Shown: one piece after another, positions 24,745-36,690 of the stretch | How positions within the stretch are numbered: the first letter of the stretch is position 1 | How the letters are laid out: each line of letters starts with the position of its first letter | Assembly (NCBI GenBank): GCA_034190875.2 | Contig: CM067356.1 | Coordinates: forward strand, 31,994,285 to 32,058,284 | Reading direction: 5' to 3' | Origin: Urechis unicinctus | Lineage: Eukaryota; Annelida; Polychaeta; Xenopneusta; Urechidae | DNA length: 64,000 nt | Translations under genes and position numbers: made by a program | The notes under the pieces: generated by a model | Told to the model about the DNA's origin: nothing | The model's input: the letters and a program-made list of their open reading frames with translations, nothing else | The model's database searches: none

Positions 24745-26555
24745 TTCCAACTAAGTATGCTTCGCCTTGTGTACGCGTCACACCGATGTATGCTCCTATT
24801 GGAGTAAGCTCCTTCCAGTGGTCGCAAAATATACTGCTCTGTAGATACGTTTCATTTGATATCGATAGATTTGTAGTACACTCTGTAGTTACTGTCGTGT
24901 TTGATTGCTTCCTATCCTCGTTGTGTCTGTTGGTAAGTTATCAAAGTCCATCGCGCGCAGTACATACAATATATAATGCCGCTTCGGCGCTCTTGTTGGC
25001 TATTCGGTCTTAATGTCCTGTCAATGCATATTCACCTCTTGGTTGATTCAATAACCGGTAAGTGATTTTTTTTTAAATACAGAAACATCATTTGTTCATA
25101 TTTTAGAAAGTCGGTACCATACAGACCGCATTCTGTCGGTCAATATTTGGTTGCACAGCCCTAAAACCCTTCATGTGATCACAATTCGCACAGCTTACTA
25201 GTGGCATGGTGATCCTGTCCGGTTCTGAACATAGAAAGGCCGAACATGCAGGAGCGAATGGTCGTCAGCGACACACACCCCTTGTTGCAGTGTTTATTGT
25301 GATGAGGTTTATAACAAGAAACCTGCTTATAGCGATAAGCTGCGTGTTACAAAGTTCACAAAGACGCAATTTGCATCATTTATTGTCCTGCATGCATAAT
25401 GTATGCATCATACTTACAATAGAAATTCTTCTGATAAATTGACCTCCGCTTGTACAACAAAGAAAAGGGTGCATTATATGTGCATTCTGCATATGGAGGC
25501 ATTATTGCTTGGCTGAGGAAGAGGCTAAAACGGAGGTATTACATTATTGAACAATAAACCATAGTTTAACAGAGCCTTCAGAAACGGTGTGGCATATTAT
25601 TACTTACGTGACGTCATTATCATGCCATAAGAACGAATTGAGCACCATCTGGTGGGTTTCAACCATACACAATTAATCAAATAGCATTCACGCCATCGTC
25701 CTCACAAGAGGTGCCGTTATAAAAGGCTATATATAAAGCGAATCAATAGCATTCACTGATAGCAGGGTATATAAGGCGGCTTTTACGACTTATAAACCCG
25801 AGCCACCAGGTTGCATCGGAACCCGAAAGTCTACATTGTGATCATTACATACCCAAGTCATGAACATGTTCTATTCATTACAGCATATTAATGCTGCCTA
25901 TGTATGTGAATTAAATTTGTGATAGGTAGATATGGTGATATCATTAGTGTACTGTGAACATGGGCCGCCATGGGAGCTAACCCTCATTGTAAAAGCAAAC
26001 AAACATAGAAAAACGGGATGAACCATTAGAACATGATTATACAGCTACTATAAACAACAATAATAACAATAATAATAGGTTGAATAGTTTGTATTGCATT
26101 AGGTACGTCATTCAATGGACCTGCCCTGTTGTATAATTATGTTCGTTGGCTAATGTTTTTTTAAATGGTAGAGAGGTATGTGGGTCGATATTCGTAAGTC
26201 GTGTCTGTGTGGCCGCTGGTGGGGTTCACAGATGTTCGGGTATTTGTTGGTTGAGTATTTGCCTGGTTTTAATTAGCGCCTGAATATGTCCTGGAATTTA
26301 AACAGCCATAGTTTGTGAAATATGGATGTGGTGGGTGTCTTTTTGTCTTTTTTTTCAGTTTATATTTCTTAACCTGCGAGAATTACAAGAGGAGGAGGTG
26401 GGGGAGTGGCAGCATGTGTTCATTTTTCTCATCTCTCAGAGTCTTGCACAGCCTCTCCCTTTTCCTACAATAACACAGTACTAGTTTTCTCCTCCATGGC
26501 GGGGCTGAATCTAAGCGCTGATGCCGTACCACTAACGAGGCTGAGTGGTAAATCT
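24745..26555. other. Intergenic, no gene seen
   Basis: Mostly AT-rich unique sequence. A short (AAT)n-like stretch lies at 26055-26078. No coding family or RNA gene is recognised. Confidence 0.45.
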
Positions 26556-26559
26556 GATA

Positions 26560-27560
26560 TTTCTTTAGGGTCAAGCCTTCCCTGGCAGGCAGTGATCTAT
26601 CTCAACTCGGTGAAATGGAACACTTGAATAATGAATAATGTGCGTGTTCGTGTGATCCCGCTCCATCTTGTTAGAGTAGAAAGCTACCATCTATAAATCA
26701 AGGGATCCTCATTTAACATCCTGGTCGTCTGTGATACCTGCTTCCATAACGGGCAGCCAGGTGCCGCCAGATTCCATAACGGGCACCTGGGTGCCGCTTG
26801 CTTCCATAACGGGCAGCCAGGTGCCTCCTGCTTCACTAACGGACAGCCAGGTGCCGCCTTCTTCCATAACGGGCAGCCAGGTGCCGCCTGCTTCCAATAC
26901 GGGCAACCAGGTGCCGCCTGCTTCCATAACGGGCAACCAGGTGCCACCTGCTCCCATGACGGGCAGCCAGGTGTCACCCGTTTCCATAACGGGCAATCAA
27001 GTGACGCCTGACCCTAAGCAAGGAGGTGGTTCTGTACGATCCAAGGCGGGGCGGAGTAGTGTACCACCCAATGCGGGGCGGGGTTACGTACGACCCCAGG
27101 CTGGGCAGGGTTTTGTGGGACCCAAAGTGAGGCGGGGTTTTGTACAACCAATGGCGAGTTGGGGTTTGGTGATACCCTAAGCAGGGTGGGGGTCAATGGT
27201 ACCCCAAGCGGCGTAGTGGGACCCAGGGCGGGACGGGGGTCTATGCGACCCTAGGTGAGGTGGGATCCTGTGTGACCCGTGAAGAGGCAATGTACGTTAC
27301 TTGTGTATAGAGAAACATATTCCAAGTCGCACCATTTACGCCATTACCCAACAGTCTTTCATCATGCCTCAATTTAGTAAAAGGATGAAATAATTCATTT
27401 AATCGATGATATCGTCGATTTTTTTTAATTACAAAATGTCTCTTTGTCCGATGATGCGCGATTTTCTAAGTGAGGCTCAGTCCGTTATATACAGGTCATG
27501 CATGATATTGCATCCGCGGCTCAGTGGGTGGACGACAGATGTGTAAAGTTGATTAAGCTC
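26560..27560. repeat. Old diverged copy of the duplicated block
   Basis: The sequence GGTAAATCTGATATTTCTTT at 26548 and the flanking TTCCCTGGCAGGCAGTGATC correspond to 31235-31330 and 58590-58690. The stretch 27220-27400 (GGTCTATGCGACCCTAGG, AGTCTTTCATCATGCCTC) corresponds to 31590-31720 and 58970-59090. It is far more diverged than the 28-kb copies, so duplication at this locus has a long history. Confidence 0.6.
26735..27010. repeat. 30-bp minisatellite, about 9 copies
   Basis: The unit is CTTCCATAACGGGCAGCCAGGTGCCGCCTG. A 30-bp period keeps frames open on both strands (for example ASITGSQVPP repeats). It grades at 27020-27280 into a degenerate GGGGCGGGG/GACCC repeat. Confidence 0.92.
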
Positions 27561-28956
27561 AGCTGAGGTGATGTCAGTTACCAGCAAAGTTATGTCAAAT
27601 AAGATATTGGATTCCACCGATGGTGCGGAGCGACAACATGTCTCGAACGAGGGCGCTTTATCACCATGCTGACACAAGTTTTGCGCGAGAGATAAAAGCT
27701 GCTGGTTGGAAAATACTTATCATGATATAAAACTCATTATTGACTGAGGATAATTTGCCACCAGCGTCAACCTACGAGTGATCCTGCATTGGGGAAAGCA
27801 TATATCGGGGAAAACTTGGCGGCGATATTAGGGCTCATTAATGGCCGATGCTTACTCTGTTTCTAGTTTTCCTCATCTGTACATATCATTATACTATGGA
27901 ACATCACAAGCAAATAGACCGGTTCAAAAGTTTCCATGGCGACGACTGAAGGCTTGTTATGTTGATGGGGATACGGACAATCATTGTGCTTCATTCTTTA
28001 CACAATAATTGAGGTCCTTTGATATGTTTTACATTATGTGGAATAGTATGACATCCCTAGTAAAGTAAGATGCTAATAAGTTCACATTAACAACCGGCTG
28101 TTCGGAAAAGTCCACCACATTCAGCGGATCCATGTTGTACAGAAAATAATTCAGCTAATCCATGCAGTATTGAAATTAAACTCGGCCATATTTAATGGAT
28201 TACTCTTTTGCTGCAAGAAAATCATCCATATTCCGTAGATTAATGTCAGACATAATCAGCATATAGTCTTTGTCTGACATCTTCAGCTGAAGGTCGGCCA
28301 CATCTTATTCTGAATGGAAAGTCAGTCACATTCAGCAGGTTGATCTAGGGTTGAAATGAATGTCACCCTTTTAGTGGTTTACATTCAGCCTTATTTATAC
28401 CAAAAGGAAACTTGGTACCATACAGAAACTCGCGACGGATCTATTAAAGGAAACTGGTTCGAGCTATGATTGCAAGTTTAATTGCCATTCGATGTACAAT
28501 GATGAAGGAGACTTCGTGGTTTGCTTGGCCGGTGGTTAGACAGGACAAAAACAATGGCCCGCTGGAGTGACTGTAGACAATTGGCGGTCTCCAGGTGTAT
28601 GTTAATTCAATGTCAAGCGTTCCATTCCATCGAGTATAGATTATACGTGATGCTACTATCCAGCCGCCATGAAAGCTTTCATGGATGTTGATCAGTCAAT
28701 GCTGTCGTCTTCATCTACGTACGTGTGTACGCATGTCCATTGAGTGACTACCGCTTGGTAACCTCCTACTCGAGGTCACGGGAGGTTCTCGGGAACGTAC
28801 TGACCCGTCACTAAAACTATCGCGAATATACCAATGGAAACTGCCTGTCAGTAATATCCGCAGGTGTGTTAACAAGCACATCCAAATGTCTGACTTAGTC
28901 CTCTCTCACCCCACCCCACCCTTTACACAAACACAAACACAATTCCTGCCGTTGAC

Positions 28957-28990
28957 ATCGCCCCCCCCCCCCCCCCCCCCACCCTCCCAC
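28957..28990. repeat. Poly-C tract
   Basis: A C homopolymer of about 20 bases followed by CCCACC repeats. It is absent from the partner copy at 57 kb. Confidence 0.9.
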
Positions 28991-29244
28991 CCACCCACAG
29001 TCTCTTTCGTTCAGCGGGTAACCTAGTCAACAGCCTCGTACATTATATTATTGACACAACTTCAGCCACTTTCGCTACACGTTGCATGGGTTTGATACAT
29101 CCAGGAAATATTGGCTAAATGAGCAACTGTTTACCCATTTTGCTATCATTATCCTGTATAAATTGCTGGATGCTGTGACCTTGGTCGGTAGTCTACGCTT
29201 TCAGTCATTCTATACTTCCACTCTTGAACAGGCCAAGTGCACAT

Positions 29245-29800
29245 TTGTCATTTCATCCACCACATCTCATCCACCACATTTCATCCACCACATCTCATCC
29301 ACCACATTTCATCCACCACATCTCACCAACCACATTTCATCCACCACATTTCATCCACCACATTTTACCCACCACATTTCATCCACCACATCTCATCCAT
29401 CACATCTCACCCATCACATTTCATCCACCACATCTCATCTAACACATTTCATCCAACACATCTCATCCACCACATCTCATCCACCACATTTCATCCATCA
29501 CATCTCATCCACCACATCTCACCCATCACATTTCATCCACCACATTTCATCCATCACATCTCACCCATCACATTTCATCCACCACATTTCATCCACCACA
29601 TCTCATCCACCACATCTCATCCACCATATTTCATCCATCACATCTCATCCACCACATCTCGCCCACCATATCTCATCCACCACATTTCATCCGTCACATC
29701 TCATCCACCACATTTTATCCATCACATCACATCCACCGCATTTCATCCATCACACCACATCCACCACATTTCATCCATCACATCTCATCCACCACATTTC
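29245..29800. repeat. 14-bp minisatellite, about 40 copies
   Basis: The unit is CATTTCATCCACCA or CATCTCATCCACCA. The partner copy at 57148-57215 holds only about five units. Long peptides rich in His, Pro, Ser and Thr translate from it but are artefacts. Confidence 0.95.
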
Positions 29801-30711
29801 ATCCGTCTTGTTACCATTATTCATCTCGCTACAACTAATCCCGTCACACCCATCCCGTCTCACCCATCCCGTCACACCCATCACATCCATTAAATCACAA
29901 CCTTCGCCTCAAATCCACCGCCTCACACTCATCACATCATATTCATCGATCGAATTTCCGCTCTATAATGTAACAAATGTATTCAACTTATTATGATAAG
30001 ATTGACGGCAAACACCCCTACAAGACAGTCACTCAGTTCGCTTGATATGTCAGATGCGAGGAAAATTCACAACATAAATATTCTCATTTTCACTTTTCGG
30101 AGATAACTCTCTCAAATCGTTCGTTTGACACTGCGGCTCATATCTACAAAGTTGTAGCCTCTTGCTGGTATGGAGAGCCGTTACATTTTTATTGAATACA
30201 TCTTAGTTTTAAAGGTTTTGGTCTTTGGTTTGTTTAAACTGTTTAAACGTATAAATAAAACAGAGACCAAATCCCTGAAGCAACTCCAGACAACTAACTT
30301 CGGATGCCAAAACATCCCTAACTGACAATGATGTAATTATTTAATTTTTCGTTAAATAAAGCATTGCGTTCATTGACTGTTCAGTTTTTTAATTGGTCGA
30401 CCAATCTCATAATTTCAATCTAGGTTACCAAAGACGATCGCCTGTGTTAATGCGATACCGACCTCATCTCACGTGGCAATACATCTGAGTTAACATTAGA
30501 AGCAAATCAAGTGGTGGCGAGGTTTATTAATCTCACCACACCTAGCATGGCAGCGATGTTCTTTTGAGTTATTCCTTAGTGTAAATTGACGCCCTATCGG
30601 TTAGTTATTAGTTGCAGTCTTCCGTTGTATTACAGAGGCAGCCAGAGACGAAGTAACTGTTTCAGCTTAAAGGTTCTCTAGAATATCGGAAACTAACATG
30701 GCAGCTGTGAG

Positions 30712-30872
30712 GATCTACAGGTATATCTCCCATGAACCTGTAACGACCACTGATCTACAGGTATATCTCCCATGTACCTGTAACGACCACTGATCTACAG
30801 TTATATATCCCATGTACTTGTAACGACCACTGATCTACAGTTATATCTCCCATGTACTTGTAACGACCACTG
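30712..30872. repeat. 40-bp minisatellite, 4 copies
   Basis: The unit is GATCTACAGGTATATCTCCC plus ATGTACCTGTAACGACCACT. It contains ACAGGTA...TACCTGT, an imperfect inverted repeat. Three copies occur at 58107-58232. Confidence 0.93.
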
Positions 30873-31834
30873 CGGGGTTCTTAATATGGGTATTTACAAC
30901 TATGTACAAGGAACTTACCAAGCTTTCGTTAAGGCATTTGGACTTACCAAGTTTCCATAGGAAAGTAACATGACATTTCTAATAAGGGATATAATAGCCA
31001 CAAATACACGCATGTCCATATTTCAGGCATATGTCCACCCTGGTAATATAATTTCTCGGTTGTTAGGATATTACCTCGATAGTAACATGAATGCTCTGAT
31101 ATCAGAAATGAAACCTCTTAAGTAAGACGAATGTTCCTGTGTCATGATGATGCAATGCCCATCACGTGTTTGGGTAAGGGGTCTTCTTTATTATTTGTAT
31201 CGTCGCACCCATGAAACCTGTGACGTGGTCGAGTGGTAAACCTGATCCTTCGTTAGGGTCTGACCTTCCCTCCACTCGATCTAATGGAACCCATGACATT
31301 GTGCAATCTGCTTGATAACGCTTTTGTCCTTGAAGATGCGGCTCCATTTTTACTGTAGAAAGCATCCTCTGATAAGTTAATCTCGTATGTGGTCGGGGAT
31401 AAGTGCTATAACTATAGGCTGTTATGTGACACCTTCAGCGCCTCAGCGGCTCATTATTAGGGAATCGGATATGTAGTTGATATACCTTTAATGTATGCCA
31501 AGCCCCACAAGACGACCGCAGATGATGCCCTCATGGAGACCCATGCGGGGCTCTGTAGGGTCCCATACAAGACTCTGTGGGACCCCTGGCTAGGTGGGGT
31601 CTATGCGACCACAGACGAGGCTCTGTACGGTACTTGATCCAAGGAAACAGATTCGTGCTAAAACACACATTATCTCCGGCATTTCCCAACAATTTTTCCC
31701 ATGCCTCTATATAGTAAAGACAATCTGAGTGAACAGATCATTATATCGGCAGTTGGTTGAATGTGTTTTGAATTGTGTAGTGTCTCAGTGTTTGTATGAT
31801 GTTTGATGTACGGAGTGCGACTTAGTCAGTGTAC

Positions 31835-32725
31835 AGCTTATGATGTACTTCCGCGGCTCAATCAGTGTACAACTTATGATATTACATCCAAGGCTCAGTC
31901 ATTGTATAGCTTATGATGTTTCAGCCAAGTCTCGGTCAGTATACAACTTGCGATGTTACATTCACGGCTCAGTGTGTCAAGGGGGTAAACTTGATTTAGC
32001 TGAGGTGAGGTGATTCCATGGCTCAGTCAGTATGCAGCTAATGATGTTACATCCACGGCTCAGTCAGTATGCAGCTAATGATGTTACATCCATGGCTCAG
32101 TCAGTTTGCAGCTAATGATGTTACATCCACGGCTCAGTTAGTATGCAGCTAATGATGTTACATCCACGGCTCAGTTAGTATGCAGCTAATGATGTTACAT
32201 CCATGGCTCAGTCAGTTTGCAGCTAATGATGTTACATCCACGGCTCAGTCAGTATGCAGCTAATGATGTTACATCCACGGCTCAGTCAGTATGCAGGTTA
32301 TGATGTTATATCCACGGCTCAGTCAGTATGCAGCTAATGATGTTACATCCACGGCTCAGTCAGTATGCAGCTTATGATGTTACATTCACGGCACAGTCAG
32401 TATATAGCTAATGATGTTACATTCACGGTTCAGTCAGTATGCAGATAATGATGTTACATCCACGGATCAGTCAGTATGCAGCTAGTGATGTTACATCTAC
32501 GGCTGAATCAGTGTACAGCTTATGATGCTACATCCAAGGCTCAGTTAGTGTATAGCTTATGATGTTTCAGCCAAGGCTCAGTTAGTGTATAGCTTGTGAT
32601 GTTTCAGCCAAGTCTCGGTCAATATACAGCTTGCGATGTTACATTCACGGCTCAGTCAGTATGCAACCTGTGTTTTTTCATCCATGGCTCAGTCAGTATA
32701 CAGCTTATGATGTAACATCCACGCC
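31835..32725. repeat. 37-bp minisatellite, about 24 copies
   Basis: The unit is CAGTCAGTATGCAGCTAATG plus ATGTTACATCCACGGCT. Variants include TTATGATG and TTTCAGCC. The related array at 59195-60340 is longer. Confidence 0.95.
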
Positions 32726-33123
32726 AATGGGGTAAACTTGATTGAACTGAGGCGTGGTGATTCAAAAACAAACTAATAGGAACGCAAATTAAGCGTTCTT
32801 TCATTTTCCATTCTTTGCCAAGCAAGCGAGGCTGACCGCCCGGCTAGTGATCTTCTTCCTTAATTACAGGCCAGCTCATCCACCGTGAAGTATTGTACAT
32901 CGAACGGTATTTATCAACCATAGCTGCTCCAATGTACGAGCAATATGTAAACAATCCTGTTACTGATCGGCCATGCAAATGATGGCTATCGGTGGGATCA
33001 CAAATGCATGTTATTAACATCTATGTACGTTTGAGCAAAGAAAAAACTAAATCATTATGCTGACTATTTGCTTCATCGAACTTATTTGCCTCACTACAGC
33101 TGTTAAAGTTGTCGACAGTCAGC

Positions 33124-33348
33124 ATGTATGTATGTATGTATGTATGTATGTATGTATGTATGTATGTATGTATGTATGTATGTATGTATGTATGTATGTG
33201 TATGTATGTATGTATGTATGTATGTATGTATGTATGTATGTATGTATGTATGTATGTATGTATGTATGTATGTATGTATGTATGTATGTATGTATGTATG
33301 TATGTATGTATGTATGTATGTATGTATGTATGTATGTATGTATGTATG

Positions 33349-33380
<32 letters not shown>

Positions 33381-33685
33381 TGTATGCATGCATGCATGCA
33401 TGCATGCATGCATGCATGTATGTATGTATGTATGTATGTATGTATATGTATGTATGTACATGTGTATGTATGTATGTATGCATGTATGTATGTATGTATG
33501 TATGTATGTATGTATGTATGTATGTATGTATGTATGTATGTATGTATGTATGTATGTATGTATGTATGTATGTATGTATGTATGTATGTATGTATGTATG
33601 TATGTATGTATGTATGCATGTATGTATGTATGTATGTATGTATGTATGTATGTATGTATGTATGTATGTATGTATGTATGTATGT
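33124..33685. repeat. (ATGT)n microsatellite with ATGC core
   Basis: About 560 bp of ATGT, with TGTATATG interruptions and a run of alternating GCAT at 33383-33418. It translates in three frames of each strand as C-M-Y-V or I-H-T-Y repeats, none of them genes. Confidence 0.98.
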
Positions 33686-34429
33686 TGAACCTTTGCCGCT
33701 CTAGGGTATTTATTGGCTTCTGGGTATAATGCCTCTAGATTCAGAATATAGAGCTACATTCAAACCAACATATTTTTGTGAAGCTTGATCAATTACTCCT
33801 GTATCAAAGCTGTCAGCTGTCTACGTAAGTATGTATGTCTGTGTCAAATGAGTCACTTCGCACAAGCACTTCGTCATGACTGCCTCCCGAGGTCAGGGTT
33901 AGACTCTCGGGACCAGACTGACGCGCCATTTCGGCTTTCGCATTTGTCAAAATTTTGGGCGCTGTTGTCGATATATCATGTTATTAAAACCAACAAGGGG
34001 CCTCATCTGCGCATCCGTTTGCCTGGTCTTTGCTACGCCCTGCTTTCATGACGCCTTCCCGAGGGGCAACAAACGCGACCAGGGTAACATTATTTCCATT
34101 CTCATTGCATGACGCAGGGGTTCGTTAAATCAATGAAAATCTGTGAGCAACTGTTTGCCCACTTTATTGTCATTGTGGTATGTAAAGAGTTGGAATGTGT
34201 GCACCAGTCACCATACACCGCCAGCCTTTGAGCAGGCCCAACACCCACATTTTTCATTGTCAACATAGCGATACGGGGAGGTTCAATGTACATACGAAAA
34301 CAAGTGTAAACACAAGCATGTCCCAATAAATTGCTCTTTCCTCCCGCGGTTGTAGGTGAATTAGATTGGTCCATCTGATCGATCACGCCGCATCCATCGT
34401 GATACATTAATATGGATCGAGTCGATCTC

Positions 34430-34690
34430 GTCACATGGAATACGCCGCAGCTATCACGTTACAATATTCTCGTCACATGGAAAACGCCACAGCTATCACG
34501 TCACAAAATTTCTCGTCACATGGAACACGCCACAACCATCACGTCACAATAATATCTTCACATGGAACACGCCACAGCCATCACGTCACAATAATCTCGT
34601 TACATGGAACACGCCACATTCATCACATCACAATATTCTCTTCACATGGAAAACGCCACTGCCATTACGTCACAATAATCTCGTCACATC
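34430..34690. repeat. 42-bp minisatellite (CGTCACATGGAACACGCC)
   Basis: The unit is CGTCACATGGAACACGCCAC plus AGCCATCACGTCACAATAATCT. About six imperfect copies. Each unit contains CACGTCA, a CRE-like core. Confidence 0.93.
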
Positions 34691-34744
34691 TATAATGTCG
34701 TTCTCATTTCATTACAACCATCGAAACAAGTCCATAGTGCCATA

Positions 34745-34950
34745 ACCAATATACGGCGTCGCGTCATTTCCATTACGTCACGGTCATGTCAGTGCAACCT
34801 TCGCGTCATTTCCATTACGTCACAATCAGGTCACTGGAACCATCTCGTCATTTCCATTACGTCATAGTCATGTCACTGCACTCATCTCATCATTTCCATT
34901 GCGTCACAGTCATGTCACTGCAACCATCATGTATGTCTATTACGTCACAT
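34745..34950. repeat. 42-bp minisatellite (TTTCCATTACGTCAC)
   Basis: The unit is TTTCCATTACGTCACAGTCA plus TGTCACTGCAACCATCGCGTCA. About five copies, each with a TTACGTCA octamer. Partners lie at 40715-41010 and 62210-62400. Confidence 0.93.
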
Positions 34951-36579
34951 TAAGCGGTCAAATTCATGCTTGGTAAAACAACCGATTTATTCAGATCGTT
35001 ATGATGAGTTTACCACCAAGCACCTCGACATGACTTGGAACATTTGCATCCAAAATTATAAATTGCCAAACATGCGATGCTGACGACTCCTGATATGAGG
35101 ACAGTTTAGCCTGTGAAGCAGGCGCTTCAATGCGATGTTCACTTAGACATCATGGGTTGAGGTCAAATTACCACCAACGTCAATCTGCGAGTGATCCTGT
35201 CTGAACCTAGCCTGTTATCGCGACCGACCCTGTATCAGGGCAAACATGGCGGCGATATGAGGACTCATTAAAGGCTGATGTTACACCCCTATCGCTTTCA
35301 TCATGTGCACATTACATTAAATAATGGTACATCACGAGCAAACACGCAGACTGAAAAGTCTCCATGGTGACGATTGTATCCCTGTCATGCTGATTGGTGG
35401 CACGGACAACCCTCCTTCATTCTGTATAGAGTAATAACAATCGTTGGTCGTGTTTAACAATTTGTAACCTAATCAAGCAGAACAAGCTATATGTAAATTT
35501 GTGGAATCACATGGCATCACCAGTTAAACATTATGCTAATAAGCAACCATAAACGACCACCTACATTCAGCCACATGTAGCGGATCTACTATATCCAATT
35601 GGGTTGGTACAGACGTTGGATAGGAGACCGCATTTTCATTTTTCATTTGTGTCCTCCGGTGGCCTCAGATTACCTCAGAGGTTATACTCAATATGCCTGT
35701 GACATCAGAATGAACACAAACTTTACGCGAAGTTAATTAGAACAAGTTTAATTGTAAGCCAGCGTGATAATTGCCTCTTTATTGGCTATTATATGAAGAC
35801 ACTATACAAGTAAATGCGATGCCTTGGTGAGCCCAATTGTTAGCGATAATTTGCTAACTCAAGGCGGACTAGTAATAGGATTGTTATTATACAGCTCACA
35901 CAAGGGACGAGCTTTGATATATGCTATGAGTCTCGTTCGGTGAACATCACAGCTGAAAGGGACTTGAGGAGCAGCTATTTTCGCGGCCGGGAGTCAGCTG
36001 CTTGTGTGACTGAAGAGAAATGTTGACACTTGGCGGCCCGCGGGTGTTGATGGCTTGTAAGGATTATAGGCCACGCTTGTGAAAAAGGCGCGTTATTCTC
36101 ATCGCTATGTAGTATATTATGGAGCTTGATCAGTTAGTCAGTTGGTCAGTGGATCCCGTTGATCAGTTGGTCAGTGGATCCCGTTGATCAGTTGATCACA
36201 ATCTGCTGTCCGCGTAACGTGTGAACATCTGCGAAATGAGTCTTAACAGTCTTCAACATTAAGACTGCCGCATCCATGTTAACGTTCAGCGCCTGTTGAC
36301 GTTCTGTCATATTATTAATACCCACAGGTGGTTTACCACCCCGTACATTATGCAAAACACCTCACCAATAATCACGTCACAGACAACATCGCACATCTTC
36401 CAATGTTTCCTCCCGCATAATAGAAACTTCTAGGAATCTGTGATAGTGGTTCGTGCACCCCCACAGCCATACAACTGCCACCTTACTGCCACCTTACTGT
36501 CACCTTACCGCCACCTCACTGCCACCTTACTGCCACCTTACTGCCACCTGACTGTCGCATCGTTGGCCGTCAGGGTGAC

Positions 36580-36690
36580 GAGATGAATGTCATGATGTCA
36601 GGTATAACGACCATAGTACCATGAATGTCATTATGTCAGGTATAACCACCATAGTACAACGAATGTCCTGATGTCAGAGATATAACCACC
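36580..36690. repeat. 38-bp minisatellite, 3 copies
   Basis: The unit is ATGAATGTCATGATGTCAGG plus TATAACCACCATAGTACC. Five copies occur at 42495-42680. Confidence 0.9.

Larger units (their letters stand above)
27655..36560. repeat. Segmental duplication, left copy (partner 55840-64000)
   Basis: From GCTTTATCACCATGCTGACA onward the sequence is colinear with 55840 to the window end, with few substitutions. The differences are mostly in minisatellite copy number and a few indels, for example about 500 bp present at 28740-29240 but missing near 57080, and about 540 bp present at 60490-61030 but missing near 32890. The block contains no intact gene. Confidence 0.93.

Noticed and set aside
24241-25013. 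Multiple overlapping frames on both strands
   Set aside because: Explained by the 16-bp minisatellite, which is open in every frame.
29082-29996. 304-codon frame rich in H, S, T and P
   Set aside because: It is almost wholly the 14-bp minisatellite; the partner copy has only five units and no such frame.
33021-33729. Open frames of 100-215 codons with CMYV or IHTY repeats (also at 39324-39822 and 61240-61693)
   Set aside because: They are translations of (ATGT)n in all frames; no non-repetitive coding content.
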